From positions 682,001-746,000 of the forward strand of contig CAVXVR010000004.1 in the NCBI GenBank assembly GCA_963765285.1: a stretch of 64,000 nt of DNA. Reading direction: 5' to 3'. The notes beneath the pieces were generated by a model. The model was not told where the DNA came from. It made no database searches and was given only the letters and a program-made list of their open reading frames with translations. The stretch is from CAVWZH01 sp963765285. Lineage in GTDB: Bacteria > Acidobacteriota > Terriglobia > Terriglobales > Acidobacteriaceae. The position numbers and the translations under genes were made by a program. Below are positions 42,579 through 49,954 of this stretch, in pieces (the stretch's first letter is position 1; the number at the start of each line of letters is the position of its first letter).

Positions 42579-43055
42579 ATGGCAGGAAAAAGTCTCAACA
42601 AGGTTCAGCTCATTGGCAATCTTGGCAAGGATCCCGAAGTGAAATACACGCCGAGTGGCACGCCCGTGGCCAAGATCACCCTCGCCACCAATGAACGCTT
42701 CAAAGACAAAAACGGCGAGTGGCAGGACCGCACGGAGTGGCACAATGTGGTTCTCTGGCAGCGGCTGGCAGAGATAGCCGGGGAGTATTTGAAGAAGGGC
42801 GGCAAGGTGTACATCGAGGGCCGCCTGCAAACCCGCTCCTGGGATGACAAGCAGACCAACCAGAAAAAATACATGACCGAAGTCGTGGCCAGCGATCTGA
42901 TTCTGCTCGGTGGACGCGGCGAAGGCGGCGGTGAAGGTGGCGGATTCTCGCGCGGCGCGGCGGCGGGCGGCGGGAATAATTTCGATCAGCGCACGCCGGA
43001 GCCGGAGACCGCGCCAGCCTCGTCGCCGATTAGCGATGAGGATATTCCGTTCTAG
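42579..43055 (+). CDS. ssb: single-stranded DNA-binding protein
   Basis: 158 residues. The OB-fold (1-110) has the standard SSB start SLNKVQLIGNLGKDPEVKYTPSG, then ATNERFKDKNGEWQDRTEWHNVVLW, GKVYIEGRLQTRSW and MTEVVASDLILLG. A glycine-rich linker follows, and the conserved acidic tip DEDIPF ends the protein, which recruits repair and replication partners. The ATG is preceded by AAAGGAG. It is divergent from the lipoprotein gene; a TATAGT box lies at 42553-42558. Confidence 0.97.
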   Translation: MAGKSLNKVQLIGNLGKDPEVKYTPSGTPVAKITLATNERFKDKNGEWQDRTEWHNVVLWQRLAEIAGEYLKKGGKVYIEGRLQTRSWDDKQTNQKKYMTEVVASDLILLGGRGEGGGEGGGFSRGAAAGGGNNFDQRTPEPETAPASSPISDEDIPF

Positions 43056-43514
43056 GGCGTGTGGCGCGACCGCTCTCGCCCGCGCGGGCGCTTACGGACG
43101 AGGAGTGATAGTTGCGCCCTTCAGGCGCGAGCGTGGGTCCCAACCTTACCCCGGACTTCCGTCCGGGGCTAACGTATCCGGCTCCTTCGGAGCTGATTCG
43201 TTTGCGAATCTCCGTGATGGACCGGACTCCGGGCCATGATTTCGCGTTCGTCTCTGTTTTCGAGGGTGCCCCGTCCAAGCTTCGCTTGGGCGGGGTTTTC
43301 TGATTCAGCTTATCCTCAGATCGCATGCCCCGACGCAAGCGTCCGTGCCTCCCACCCTTGCGCGAAAACCGCGCGCAAGGATGGGGCATCCTTGTCGTGG
43401 CGCCACATCCCTAAGATGAAAATCCCCGCCCTGTCCTCCGAAGAACGGAGGACGGGGCACCCGATCCTAAATTGACAGACAGCGAATCCGCTAGAATGCT
43501 GGGGGAGATTTCTT
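43056..43514. other. 459-base gap made of nested hairpins, no gene seen
   Basis: Between ssb and the pterin dehydratase gene. It contains several short GC-rich palindromes: CGCCCGCGCGGGCG near 43077, a terminator-like hairpin at 43269-43299, CTTGCGCG..CGCGCAAG near 43359, and CCTCCGAAGAACGGAGG near 43436. Words GGGGCATCC and GGGGCACCC recur. I found no convincing coding frame on either strand. Confidence 0.5.
43269..43299 (+). terminator. intrinsic-terminator-like hairpin
   Basis: CCCCGTCCAAGC pairs with GCTTGGGCGGGG (12 pairs, one G-T) across a 3-base loop, followed by TTTT. It lies 214 bases after ssb. Confidence 0.55.
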
Positions 43515-43847
43515 ATGGCTGGACTTGCTGAGAAGACCTGTGTGCCATGCAAGGGGGGCGTGCCGCCCCTCAAAGGTGACGAACTGGAGCGCATTTTGAA
43601 GCAGGTGCCCGAGTGGAAAGCGGTGAAGGAACATCACCTGGTGCGTACGTACACTTTTCCTGATTTTAAACAGGCGCTTGACTTCGTCAATCGCGTGGGC
43701 GAGGTGGCGGAGAAGCAGGGGCATCATCCGGATATCCTGCTGGCTTGGGGGAGGGCGGAGATCACTTTGTGGACCCATAAGATTGATGGGTTGACGGAGA
43801 GTGATTTCATTATGGCGGCTAAGATTGATCAGTTGTATCCGGGATGA
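43515..43847 (+). CDS. 4a-hydroxytetrahydrobiopterin dehydratase (PCD/DCoH)
   Basis: 110 residues. The family motif of histidines EKQGHHPDILL and the following TLWTHKIDGLTESDFIMAAKID match pterin-4a-carbinolamine dehydratases; PEWKAVKEHHLVRTYTFPDFKQALDFVNRVGEVAE is the standard first half. It recycles the pterin cofactor after aromatic hydroxylation, or has an unrelated role in molybdopterin metabolism as proposed for some bacteria. No phenylalanine hydroxylase is nearby. The ATG follows GGGGGAGA. Confidence 0.93.
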   Translation: MAGLAEKTCVPCKGGVPPLKGDELERILKQVPEWKAVKEHHLVRTYTFPDFKQALDFVNRVGEVAEKQGHHPDILLAWGRAEITLWTHKIDGLTESDFIMAAKIDQLYPG

Positions 43848-43858
43848 GGCGTTTTGCT

Positions 43859-45241
43859 TCAAAAAGCAGATTCCTCGGGACTAAAGTCCCTCGGAGTGAC
43901 AAGTTTTCTGGCTGTTCTAATCGCGGCATCGGCGGAAGCTGCAACTGGTGTGGACTTGCTGATGCGGATGGCCCAGGCCCAGAGCACCGCCGGCACCAGC
44001 ATGATTAGGCCTGTCGCGGTGGCCACGACACGCGGGGCGACTCCCCGGTCGAGAACAAATCCTGTGAGATAGGCACCTACGGCAAGAGTGATCATCGAGA
44101 GGCCGAGTTCGGCGGAGAAAACCCGGCCGCGGAATTTATCGTCGGTGTTGAGTTGTAGCAGGGTCGTGGAAAACACCCAGACGGTGGATCCTCCGCAGTG
44201 CGCGATCGTAACCCAGAAACAGGCTACCCAGAGAGAGCCTGCCGCGCCTAGACTGCCGTAGCCCAAAGCCAGCGCGAGGAAGCCCAACAGAATTCCCAGC
44301 CGCAAGCGGCTCTGGCTGTGTCCGGCCCAGCGTGCTGCAAAGAGCGGCCCGACCACTGCTCCAATGCCGCGGGCCCCGAGCAACATGCTCATTCCCAGCA
44401 CCGCGCTGCGTTCCGGTGCAATGCCGAGCCAGTGCAAGGGAAATACCCTCTCTCCCATGACGGTAAACAGGACCCAGCTCACCCCCATGGTGGCGAGGCC
44501 GGTTTTTACCAGGACGATAGCGAACAATCGCGGATCGCGGCGAACATAGCGGATTCCATCGCCGATGGCCGAGTAATCGTAGAAGTCCCGCGCGCGCAAC
44601 CTGGCCGAAGGATGAGCATGCGGTTCACGGAAATGCATGCGGCTGATGAAAAATGCAGAGACGAGAAACGACAGCGAATTCAATACGAAGAGCCAGCTGT
44701 TCCCCAAGAGGGCCAGAGTGAATCCGCCCAAGGCCGCTCCCACCACCAGATTGAAAGACCAGGTGGCGGATGAAAGCGTGTTGCCCACGATCAGATCTTC
44801 TTCGGTCACGACGTTGGGAATCACGGCAGTTCGCGCCGGTTCGAAGAACGCCCACATGGTGCTCTCGAGAAAAAGCAGCGGGTAGACCAGCCACAGCGTG
44901 GAGCGGAATCGAGCCAGCAACATACTGAATACGATCACCGCCCGGGCCAGGTCGGCGGCGATCATCACATGTTTGCGGGGGATACGGTCATTCACGACTC
45001 CGGCAATCGGGCCGACCAGAGTTTGCGGCAGCACTTGCAATACCAGGGCGAGCGCTACTGAGCTGGCATGCCCCGTCATGTGCAGCAGCAAGTCGTAGAT
45101 GGCGAGAGAATAGAACCAGTCTCCAATCTCGCTGACGATCTGCGCCAGCCAGAGTCGGCGGAAGTTTGGGTTCAGCCGCAGCAGCCGCCAATAGGCGCGC
45201 AGCGATACGGAGGTTCGTTCGAGTTGGGGCGGTGGTTCCAT
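43859..45241 (-). CDS. major facilitator superfamily transporter
   Basis: 460 residues with about twelve helices in two halves. LRLNPNFRRLWLAQIVSEIGDWFYSLAIYDLL starts the protein, and a GPIAGVVNDRIPRKHVMIAADLARA loop is the family A-motif region of the MFS_3/enterobactin-exporter-like group. The second half has GARGIGAVVGPLFAARWAG and FRGRVFSAELGLSMITLAVGAYLTGFVLDRG. The substrate is unknown; the group mostly exports small molecules. The last residues run through a CTCGGGACTAAAGTCCCTCGG palindrome. It is divergent from cyaY. Confidence 0.9.
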   Translation of the reverse strand: MEPPPQLERTSVSLRAYWRLLRLNPNFRRLWLAQIVSEIGDWFYSLAIYDLLLHMTGHASSVALALVLQVLPQTLVGPIAGVVNDRIPRKHVMIAADLARAVIVFSMLLARFRSTLWLVYPLLFLESTMWAFFEPARTAVIPNVVTEEDLIVGNTLSSATWSFNLVVGAALGGFTLALLGNSWLFVLNSLSFLVSAFFISRMHFREPHAHPSARLRARDFYDYSAIGDGIRYVRRDPRLFAIVLVKTGLATMGVSWVLFTVMGERVFPLHWLGIAPERSAVLGMSMLLGARGIGAVVGPLFAARWAGHSQSRLRLGILLGFLALALGYGSLGAAGSLWVACFWVTIAHCGGSTVWVFSTTLLQLNTDDKFRGRVFSAELGLSMITLAVGAYLTGFVLDRGVAPRVVATATGLIMLVPAVLWAWAIRISKSTPVAASADAAIRTARKLVTPRDFSPEESAF

Positions 45242-45242
45242 G

Positions 45243-45343
45243 GGTTGGTCGTTGGTCGTTGGTCCTTGGTTGTTGGTCGTTTGCCTCAGCCCTTGGCGTC
45301 GCGAATGGTTGTGGCCAACGACGAACGGCTAACGACCAACGAC
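45243..45343. repeat. GTTGGTCGTTGGTC inverted repeat
   Basis: The left arm is a tandem of GTTGGTCGTTGGTCGTTGGTCC-like words; the right arm has CAACGACGAACGGCTAACGACC and AACGAC, the complement. It fills the gap between the divergent MFS and cyaY genes. Confidence 0.8.
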
Positions 45344-45357
45344 TTTTCTCCAGCAGC

Positions 45358-45363
45358 TATAAT
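45358..45363 (+). promoter_or_regulatory. candidate -10 box of a leaderless transcript (cyaY)
   Basis: TATAAT ends 6 bases before the ATG at 45370; no ribosome site is present. Confidence 0.45.
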
Positions 45364-45369
45364 TCCAGA

Positions 45370-45702
45370 ATGCTGGATGAGAACGAATTCCGCAAGCAGT
45401 GTGATGCTGCCTTGCAATCCTTGAAGCAGAGTCTCATTACCGCTGAGGAATCGGCGGACTTCGAAGTGGAGGATCAGTCAGGAGCGCTGCATGTCTCCTT
45501 CGAAGACGGCAGCAGGTTCGTGATCTCGCCCAACGCCGCAGTGCGGCAGATCTGGATTTCTGCGCTCGCCACAAGTTTCAAACTCGACTGGTCAGATGGA
45601 GAGCAGGATTTTGTCTTGCAGAAGACCGGGGAGCGGCTGAAACCGCTGGTGGCCCGGCTGATCAATCAGCAATTGGGTGAGGAAGCGGTGGCGCTGGCGT
45701 AG
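45370..45702 (+). CDS. cyaY: frataxin homologue CyaY
   Basis: 110 residues, the frataxin length. It has the acidic first helix LDENEFRKQCDAALQSLKQSL, the beta sheet VEDQSGALHVSFEDGSRFVIS and the diagnostic QIWISALATSFKLDW strand. Frataxins bind iron and modulate iron-sulfur cluster assembly on IscS/IscU. They are best known from proteobacteria and mitochondria. TATAAT lies six bases before the ATG. Confidence 0.93.
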   Translation: MLDENEFRKQCDAALQSLKQSLITAEESADFEVEDQSGALHVSFEDGSRFVISPNAAVRQIWISALATSFKLDWSDGEQDFVLQKTGERLKPLVARLINQQLGEEAVALA

Positions 45703-45740
45703 TGGGACGCGTTGTTGAGCCGGTCCCGCCTTGGGCGGGC

Positions 45741-45970
45741 GTCATCCCGATGCCCCGCGTTTTCTCCAGCGGGGCGAGGGATCTGGCGCGGAGCTCCACT
45801 ACTGATGTTCCGCCGTCACACAGACTTGACTCACTCATTTGATACACAGTAGACAAGACCCGCGCGAGATCCCCTTCGACTTCGCTCAGGGCAGGCTCTC
45901 ACGCGGCTGAACTGCGCCGCGTTTCGGGATGACGCCCTTCAGCAGCTTTTTGTCTTGAGCGGGATGACGC
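45741..45970. repeat. GTCATCCCGA..GGGATGAC repeat block
   Basis: The outer arms GTCATCCCGATGCC and GGGATGACGCC pair. Inside are CTCCAGCGGGGCGAGGGATCT, CTTCGACTTCGCTCAGGGCAGG and GGCTGAACTGCGCCG. Three relatives are at 48211-48325, 49807-49896 and 62941-63097. Confidence 0.8.
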
Positions 45971-45999
45971 TTCTTAGGGAGGGCTCTTGTCCTTATTAA

Positions 46000-47043
46000 T
46001 TATCCGCCCTGGTTCAGCTTCTTTTTCAGGTCCGCAGCGATCTGACGGCCGTGAAACCGGCCATTCTCAATGAAGATCTCGTTGGTGCGCGATCCGGCCA
46101 CGATCACTCCCGCTACATAGACTCCGGGCACATTACTCTCCAGCGTCTCCGGATCGCACACTGGGCGGCATTGCTCAGTCGAGAGCTCAATGCCAATCGA
46201 GCGCAGAAAGTCATAATCAGGGTGGTAGCCCGTCATGGCGAACACGAAGTCGTTCTTGAGGCGGACGGGGCCCTCGAGAGTGCTGAGCAAAATATGATCG
46301 GGCCCGATTTCCTCGACTGAGCTGTTGAAGTAGGCGGCGATCTCGTGGTTCTTGATGCGGTTCTCGATGTCGGGCAGGATCCAGTACTTGACGTGGTTGT
46401 GCATTCTCGAACCGCGATGCACCAGGGTCACGCGAGCTCCGTGACGCCACAGGTCAAGGGCTGAAATGGCCGCCGAATTCTTGCCTCCGATGACCACGAC
46501 GTCGGTGTCAAAGAAGGGATGCGGCTCGCGGTAGTAGTGAAATACTTTGGGCAAATCCTCGCCTGGAATGTTCATGAAGTTGGCGAGATCGTAGTATCCG
46601 GTCGAGATGACGAGCTTGCGGGCCTGGTAATCGTAGATGCGGCCGAGGCGATCGGTCGCGGCGATCTGAAATTTATTGTCACCGCCAGTGATGGTTTTGA
46701 CCCATTGATACTGGCGGATTTCGAGATGATAGTGCTCGGCGACTTTGCGGTAATACTCGAGTGCTTCTTCGCGGGTGGGCTTCTGCCGTGAGGTGCTGAA
46801 GGGAATGTCGCCGATCTCGAGCAGCTCGGGCGTGGTAAAGAACGACATGTTGGCCGGATAGTTGTAGATGGAATTGACCACGCAGCCCTTGTCGATGGTG
46901 ATGACTTTGAATCCGGCGCGCTGGGCCTCGATGGCACAGGCCAGGCCGGTGGGCCCGGCGCCGATGACGATGACGTCGGCGCGAGTATCCGGGGCGCGAA
47001 ACCGTCTGGGTGCGGGGGAGGGTTTCGGGAATCTGTCTGGTGA
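46000..47043 (-). CDS. YpdA-like bacillithiol disulfide reductase (start codon not evident)
   Basis: FAD/NAD-dependent oxidoreductase. Reading from 46989 the frame gives DTRADVIVIGAGPTGLACAI, an FAD-binding Rossmann motif, then the family stretch DKGCVVNSIYNYPANMSFF, the second dinucleotide motif VVVIGGKNSAAISALDLWRHGA and ending GRQIAADL. This resembles YpdA, which reduces bacillithiol disulfide with NADPH, and bshA is present at 17.8 kb. The only ordinary start, GTG at 46881, would cut off the FAD motif. Between the stop at 47046 and the motif I see no ATG, GTG or TTG. Either a rare start is used, or a one-base error near 46990 hides a TTG in another frame. Confidence 0.85.
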   Translation of the reverse strand, partial: SPDRFPKPSPAPRRFRAPDTRADVIVIGAGPTGLACAIEAQRAGFKVITIDKGCVVNSIYNYPANMSFFTTPELLEIGDIPFSTSRQKPTREEALEYYRKVAEHYHLEIRQYQWVKTITGGDNKFQIAATDRLGRIYDYQARKLVISTGYYDLANFMNIPGEDLPKVFHYYREPHPFFDTDVVVIGGKNSAAISALDLWRHGARVTLVHRGSRMHNHVKYWILPDIENRIKNHEIAAYFNSSVEEIGPDHILLSTLEGPVRLKNDFVFAMTGYHPDYDFLRSIGIELSTEQCRPVCDPETLESNVPGVYVAGVIVAGSRTNEIFIENGRFHGRQIAADLKKKLNQGG

Positions 47044-47158
47044 TCAAGTCCTGATTCCTGTCTGGACGAGCGGGCCCGGTGAAAGAAAAAGATTCTAGCA
47101 CGCGAAGCGTCCGAGTCCGGCTTGCGGAGCGGTGAGCTCTGTGACAGGATGTCTGCCC

Positions 47159-47168
47159 GGAGGTGATC
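47159..47168 (+). promoter_or_regulatory. ten-base perfect Shine-Dalgarno site
   Basis: GGAGGTGATC is complementary to the full common 3' end of 16S rRNA and sits 8 bases (from GGAGG) before the TTG at 47172, deciding that start over ATG at 47184. Confidence 0.6.
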
Positions 47169-47171
47169 CCC

Positions 47172-48191
47172 TTGTCTGGATCCATGCCCGGAGCAGCCCC
47201 TTCACCGCAACTGTTTTTTGAGACGATTACATCTTTCCAGCGAACGGAAGCCCTCAAAGCCGCCATTCAACTGGATCTGTTCACCGCCGTGGCGGAAGGG
47301 AACAAAACGGCGCAGGAAATCGCGGCCCGGTGCAAGAGTTCGGAGCGGGGAACACGCATTCTCTGTGATTATCTGGTTATTCACGGGTTTCTGACCAAGC
47401 AGGGAAAGAACTACGGCCTCACCCGAGACTCGGCAGTGTTTCTGGATCAGCGTTCGCCCGCGTACATCGGAGGCGCAATCCGCTTCCTTCTTTCCCCTTC
47501 TGCCACCGACGGCTTCAAGGAGCTGGCCGGGGCGGTTCGCAAAGGAGGCACGGTCAAAGAGGACAACGGCACCACGCCGGAAAACGCCATGTGGGTGGAT
47601 TTTGCGCGCGGCATGGCGCCGCTGATGAACATGCCTGCCGAGCTGTTGGCCGGCGCGCTCAAAGCTGACGAGGGAGAAAAGTGGAAGGTGCTCAGTCTGG
47701 CCGCAGGCCACGGTAAGTATGAAATCACTCTTGCCCGGCACAACAAGAGCGCGGAGGTCTGGGCGGTGGACTGGCCGAATGTCCTGGAGGTGGCGCTTGA
47801 GAACGCGGCGGCGGCCGGCGTCGCCAGCCGTTATCACACCATTCCCGGCAGCGCATTCGATGTGGAGTATGGCGACGGTTACGACGTTGTGCTGGTGACG
47901 AATTTTTGCCATCATTTCGATATACCGACCTGTACGAATTTATTGCGCAAGATACACGCCGCGCTCAAGCCGGGTGGGCGGGTGGCGATTCTTGAGTTTG
48001 TGCCTAATGAGGATCGGGTGTCGCCGCCCATGGCCGCAGGTTTCAGCCTGACCATGCTGGCTGGGACTCCCGCCGGCGATGCTTACACTTTTGCGGAATA
48101 TCAGCAGATGCTGGCGCAGGCCGGGTTCAGATCGAGCGAAATGCAACCCCTGCCGCCGAGCTTCTTTGGTTTGGTTATTGGGAGAAAGTGA
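47172..48191 (+). CDS. class I SAM-dependent O-methyltransferase (plant-type/COMT-like domain order)
   Basis: About 339 residues. The N-terminal winged-helix dimerisation domain (FFETITSFQRTEALKAAIQLDLFTAV, AARCKSSERGTRILCDYL, RDSAVFLDQRSPAYIG) precedes a methyltransferase domain: KVLSLAAGHGKYEITLA is motif I with AGHG, VWAVDWPNVLEVALENA binds the SAM ribose, and FCHHFDIPTCTNLLRKIHAALKPGGRVAILEF is the post-motif. This is the layout of hydroxyneurosporene, CrtF and caffeate O-methyltransferases. The substrate is unknown; there is no biosynthetic cluster here. The TTG start has an extraordinary ten-base ribosome site. Confidence 0.9.
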   Translation: MSGSMPGAAPSPQLFFETITSFQRTEALKAAIQLDLFTAVAEGNKTAQEIAARCKSSERGTRILCDYLVIHGFLTKQGKNYGLTRDSAVFLDQRSPAYIGGAIRFLLSPSATDGFKELAGAVRKGGTVKEDNGTTPENAMWVDFARGMAPLMNMPAELLAGALKADEGEKWKVLSLAAGHGKYEITLARHNKSAEVWAVDWPNVLEVALENAAAAGVASRYHTIPGSAFDVEYGDGYDVVLVTNFCHHFDIPTCTNLLRKIHAALKPGGRVAILEFVPNEDRVSPPMAAGFSLTMLAGTPAGDAYTFAEYQQMLAQAGFRSSEMQPLPPSFFGLVIGRK

Positions 48192-48210
48192 GGGTTGGTA
48201 GTCTAACGAT

Positions 48211-48325
48211 GTCATCCCGAAACTTTCACAGTTCAGCCGAGTGAAGGGCCGGAGTGGGGTTGTATCGAAGCTCCCCGCCAGTCCCTCGCCCCGCTGGAAA
48301 AGGCGCGGGGACTTCGGGATGACGG
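48211..48325. repeat. GTCATCCCGA..GGGATGAC repeat block
   Basis: The outer arms GTCATCCCGA and CTTCGGGATGAC pair; the interior has GTTCAGCCGA, CCAGTCCCTCGCCCCGCTGG and similar words. It lies between the methyltransferase and fumarase genes. Confidence 0.8.
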
Positions 48326-48391
48326 CTCAATCTACCTGCTGGGCGATATAATTTTGAGTTACCCTCATCTTTCACGCCTGACTGAGAATAT

Positions 48392-49801
48392 ATGGCTTCT
48401 TCCGTGGAATCCGCCGCTCGTACCCGCATCGAATCCGACAGCATGGGACAAATTGAAGTCCCGGCCAACGTTTACTGGGGTGCACAGACCCAGCGCTCGT
48501 TGCTGCACTTCGATATTGGCCGCGACATCATGCCGCCCGAACTGATTCGCGCCTTCGGCATCCTCAAGAAGGCCTGCGCCCTGGTGAATCATGATCTCGG
48601 CAAGCTCTCCGCGGAGAAAACCCGGCTCATCGTGCAGGCGGCAGATGAGGTCATCTCGGGCAAGCTCAACGACCAGTTCCCTCTTCGCATCTGGCAGACC
48701 GGCAGCGGCACGCAGACCAACATGAACGTCAATGAAGTCATCTCCAACCGCGCCATCGAACTGGCGAGCGGCGAGATGGGATCGAAGAAGCCGATCCATC
48801 CCAATGACGACGTCAACATGTCGCAGTCGTCGAACGACACTTTTCCTACTGCCATGCACATTGCGGCCGCGGACCGGGTGAAAAACGCGCTGATTCCCGC
48901 GATCAAGAGCGTTCATGACGCGATCGTGGGCAAGGCCAAGGAATTCGACGGCATCGTGAAGATCGGCCGCACTCATTTGCAGGATGCGGTGCCCTTGACA
49001 GTGGGACAGGAATTCGGCGGCTGGGCCAGCCTGCTGGAGCGTGACATCAGGCGCCTGGAAGAGACCATCGACGGGCTGTACGATCTTGCGATCGGCGGGA
49101 CGGCGGTTGGGACGGGACTGAATGCGCATCCTGAGTTTGCGGCGCGCGCGGCGGCGAAGATCGCGGAACTCACCGGCCTTCCCTTCCGCTCGCACCCCAA
49201 CAAGTTCGCAGCGCTTTCGGCGCACGATGAAATTGTGTTTGCGCAGGGTGCGCTGGAAACCCTCGCAGCTTCGCTGATGAAGATTTCGAACGACATTCGC
49301 TGGCTGGCTTCAGGTCCGCGGAGCGGATTTGGAGAACTGATCATTCCGGAGAACGAACCAGGCTCATCGATCATGCCGGGCAAGGTGAACCCGACGCAGT
49401 GCGAAGCCATGACCATGGTCTGCGTGCAGGTGCATGGAGCCACGGCCGCTATCGGATTCGCCGGCTCGCAAGGCAATTTCCAGTTGAGCGTGTACAAGCC
49501 GGTGATCATTTACAACTTTTTGCATTCGGTTACGCTCATCACCGACGCCTGCCATGGCTACGTCGAGTACATGCTCAAGGGCATTGAGGTGGACCGGGTC
49601 AAGATCGACTCAAATGTGAAGAACTCGCTGATGCTGGTGACGGCTTTGACACCGAAGATTGGATATGACAAGGCCGCAAAGATCGCCCATACGGCCCACT
49701 CGGAGCACACCAGTTTGCGGGAAGCGGCAGTGAAGCTCGGCTATTTGACCGCTGCGGAGTTCGACGAGTGGGTGCGGCCGGAGAAGATGACTAGGCCGTA
49801 G
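48392..49801 (+). CDS. fumC: fumarate hydratase, class II
   Basis: 469 residues, hydrating fumarate to malate in the TCA cycle. RIESDSMGQIEVPANVYWGAQTQRS is the N-terminal signature, then GSGTQTNMNVNEV, SSNDTFPTAMHIA, KIGRTHLQDAVPLT and the superfamily signature GSSIMPGKVNPTQCEAM with the catalytic serine loop. Length and motifs match FumC of other bacteria. The ATG lacks a strong ribosome site; a TATAAT box is at 48347-48352, 39 bases upstream, a possible promoter. Confidence 0.97.
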   Translation: MASSVESAARTRIESDSMGQIEVPANVYWGAQTQRSLLHFDIGRDIMPPELIRAFGILKKACALVNHDLGKLSAEKTRLIVQAADEVISGKLNDQFPLRIWQTGSGTQTNMNVNEVISNRAIELASGEMGSKKPIHPNDDVNMSQSSNDTFPTAMHIAAADRVKNALIPAIKSVHDAIVGKAKEFDGIVKIGRTHLQDAVPLTVGQEFGGWASLLERDIRRLEETIDGLYDLAIGGTAVGTGLNAHPEFAARAAAKIAELTGLPFRSHPNKFAALSAHDEIVFAQGALETLAASLMKISNDIRWLASGPRSGFGELIIPENEPGSSIMPGKVNPTQCEAMTMVCVQVHGATAAIGFAGSQGNFQLSVYKPVIIYNFLHSVTLITDACHGYVEYMLKGIEVDRVKIDSNVKNSLMLVTALTPKIGYDKAAKIAHTAHSEHTSLREAAVKLGYLTAAEFDEWVRPEKMTRP

Positions 49802-49806
49802 CCAGC

Positions 49807-49896
49807 GTCATCCCGGTTCCCGCGTTGGTAGGGAGCGCAAAGATCCGCGCCAGATCCCTCCCTCGGTTGAACTGCGCCGAGGTTCGGGATGACGCC
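49807..49896. repeat. GTCATCCCGG..GGGATGAC repeat block
   Basis: The arms GTCATCCCGG and TTCGGGATGACGCC pair; the interior has AGATCCGCGCCAGATCCCTC and GGTTGAACTGCGCCGAGG. It separates the convergent fumC and TetR genes and could end transcription. Confidence 0.8.
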
Positions 49897-49954
49897 GCCG
49901 TAAAAGTGTCCGGCATCTTGAAGTGAAGTTCGCCCGCGTCCGAGACCACGCGTC

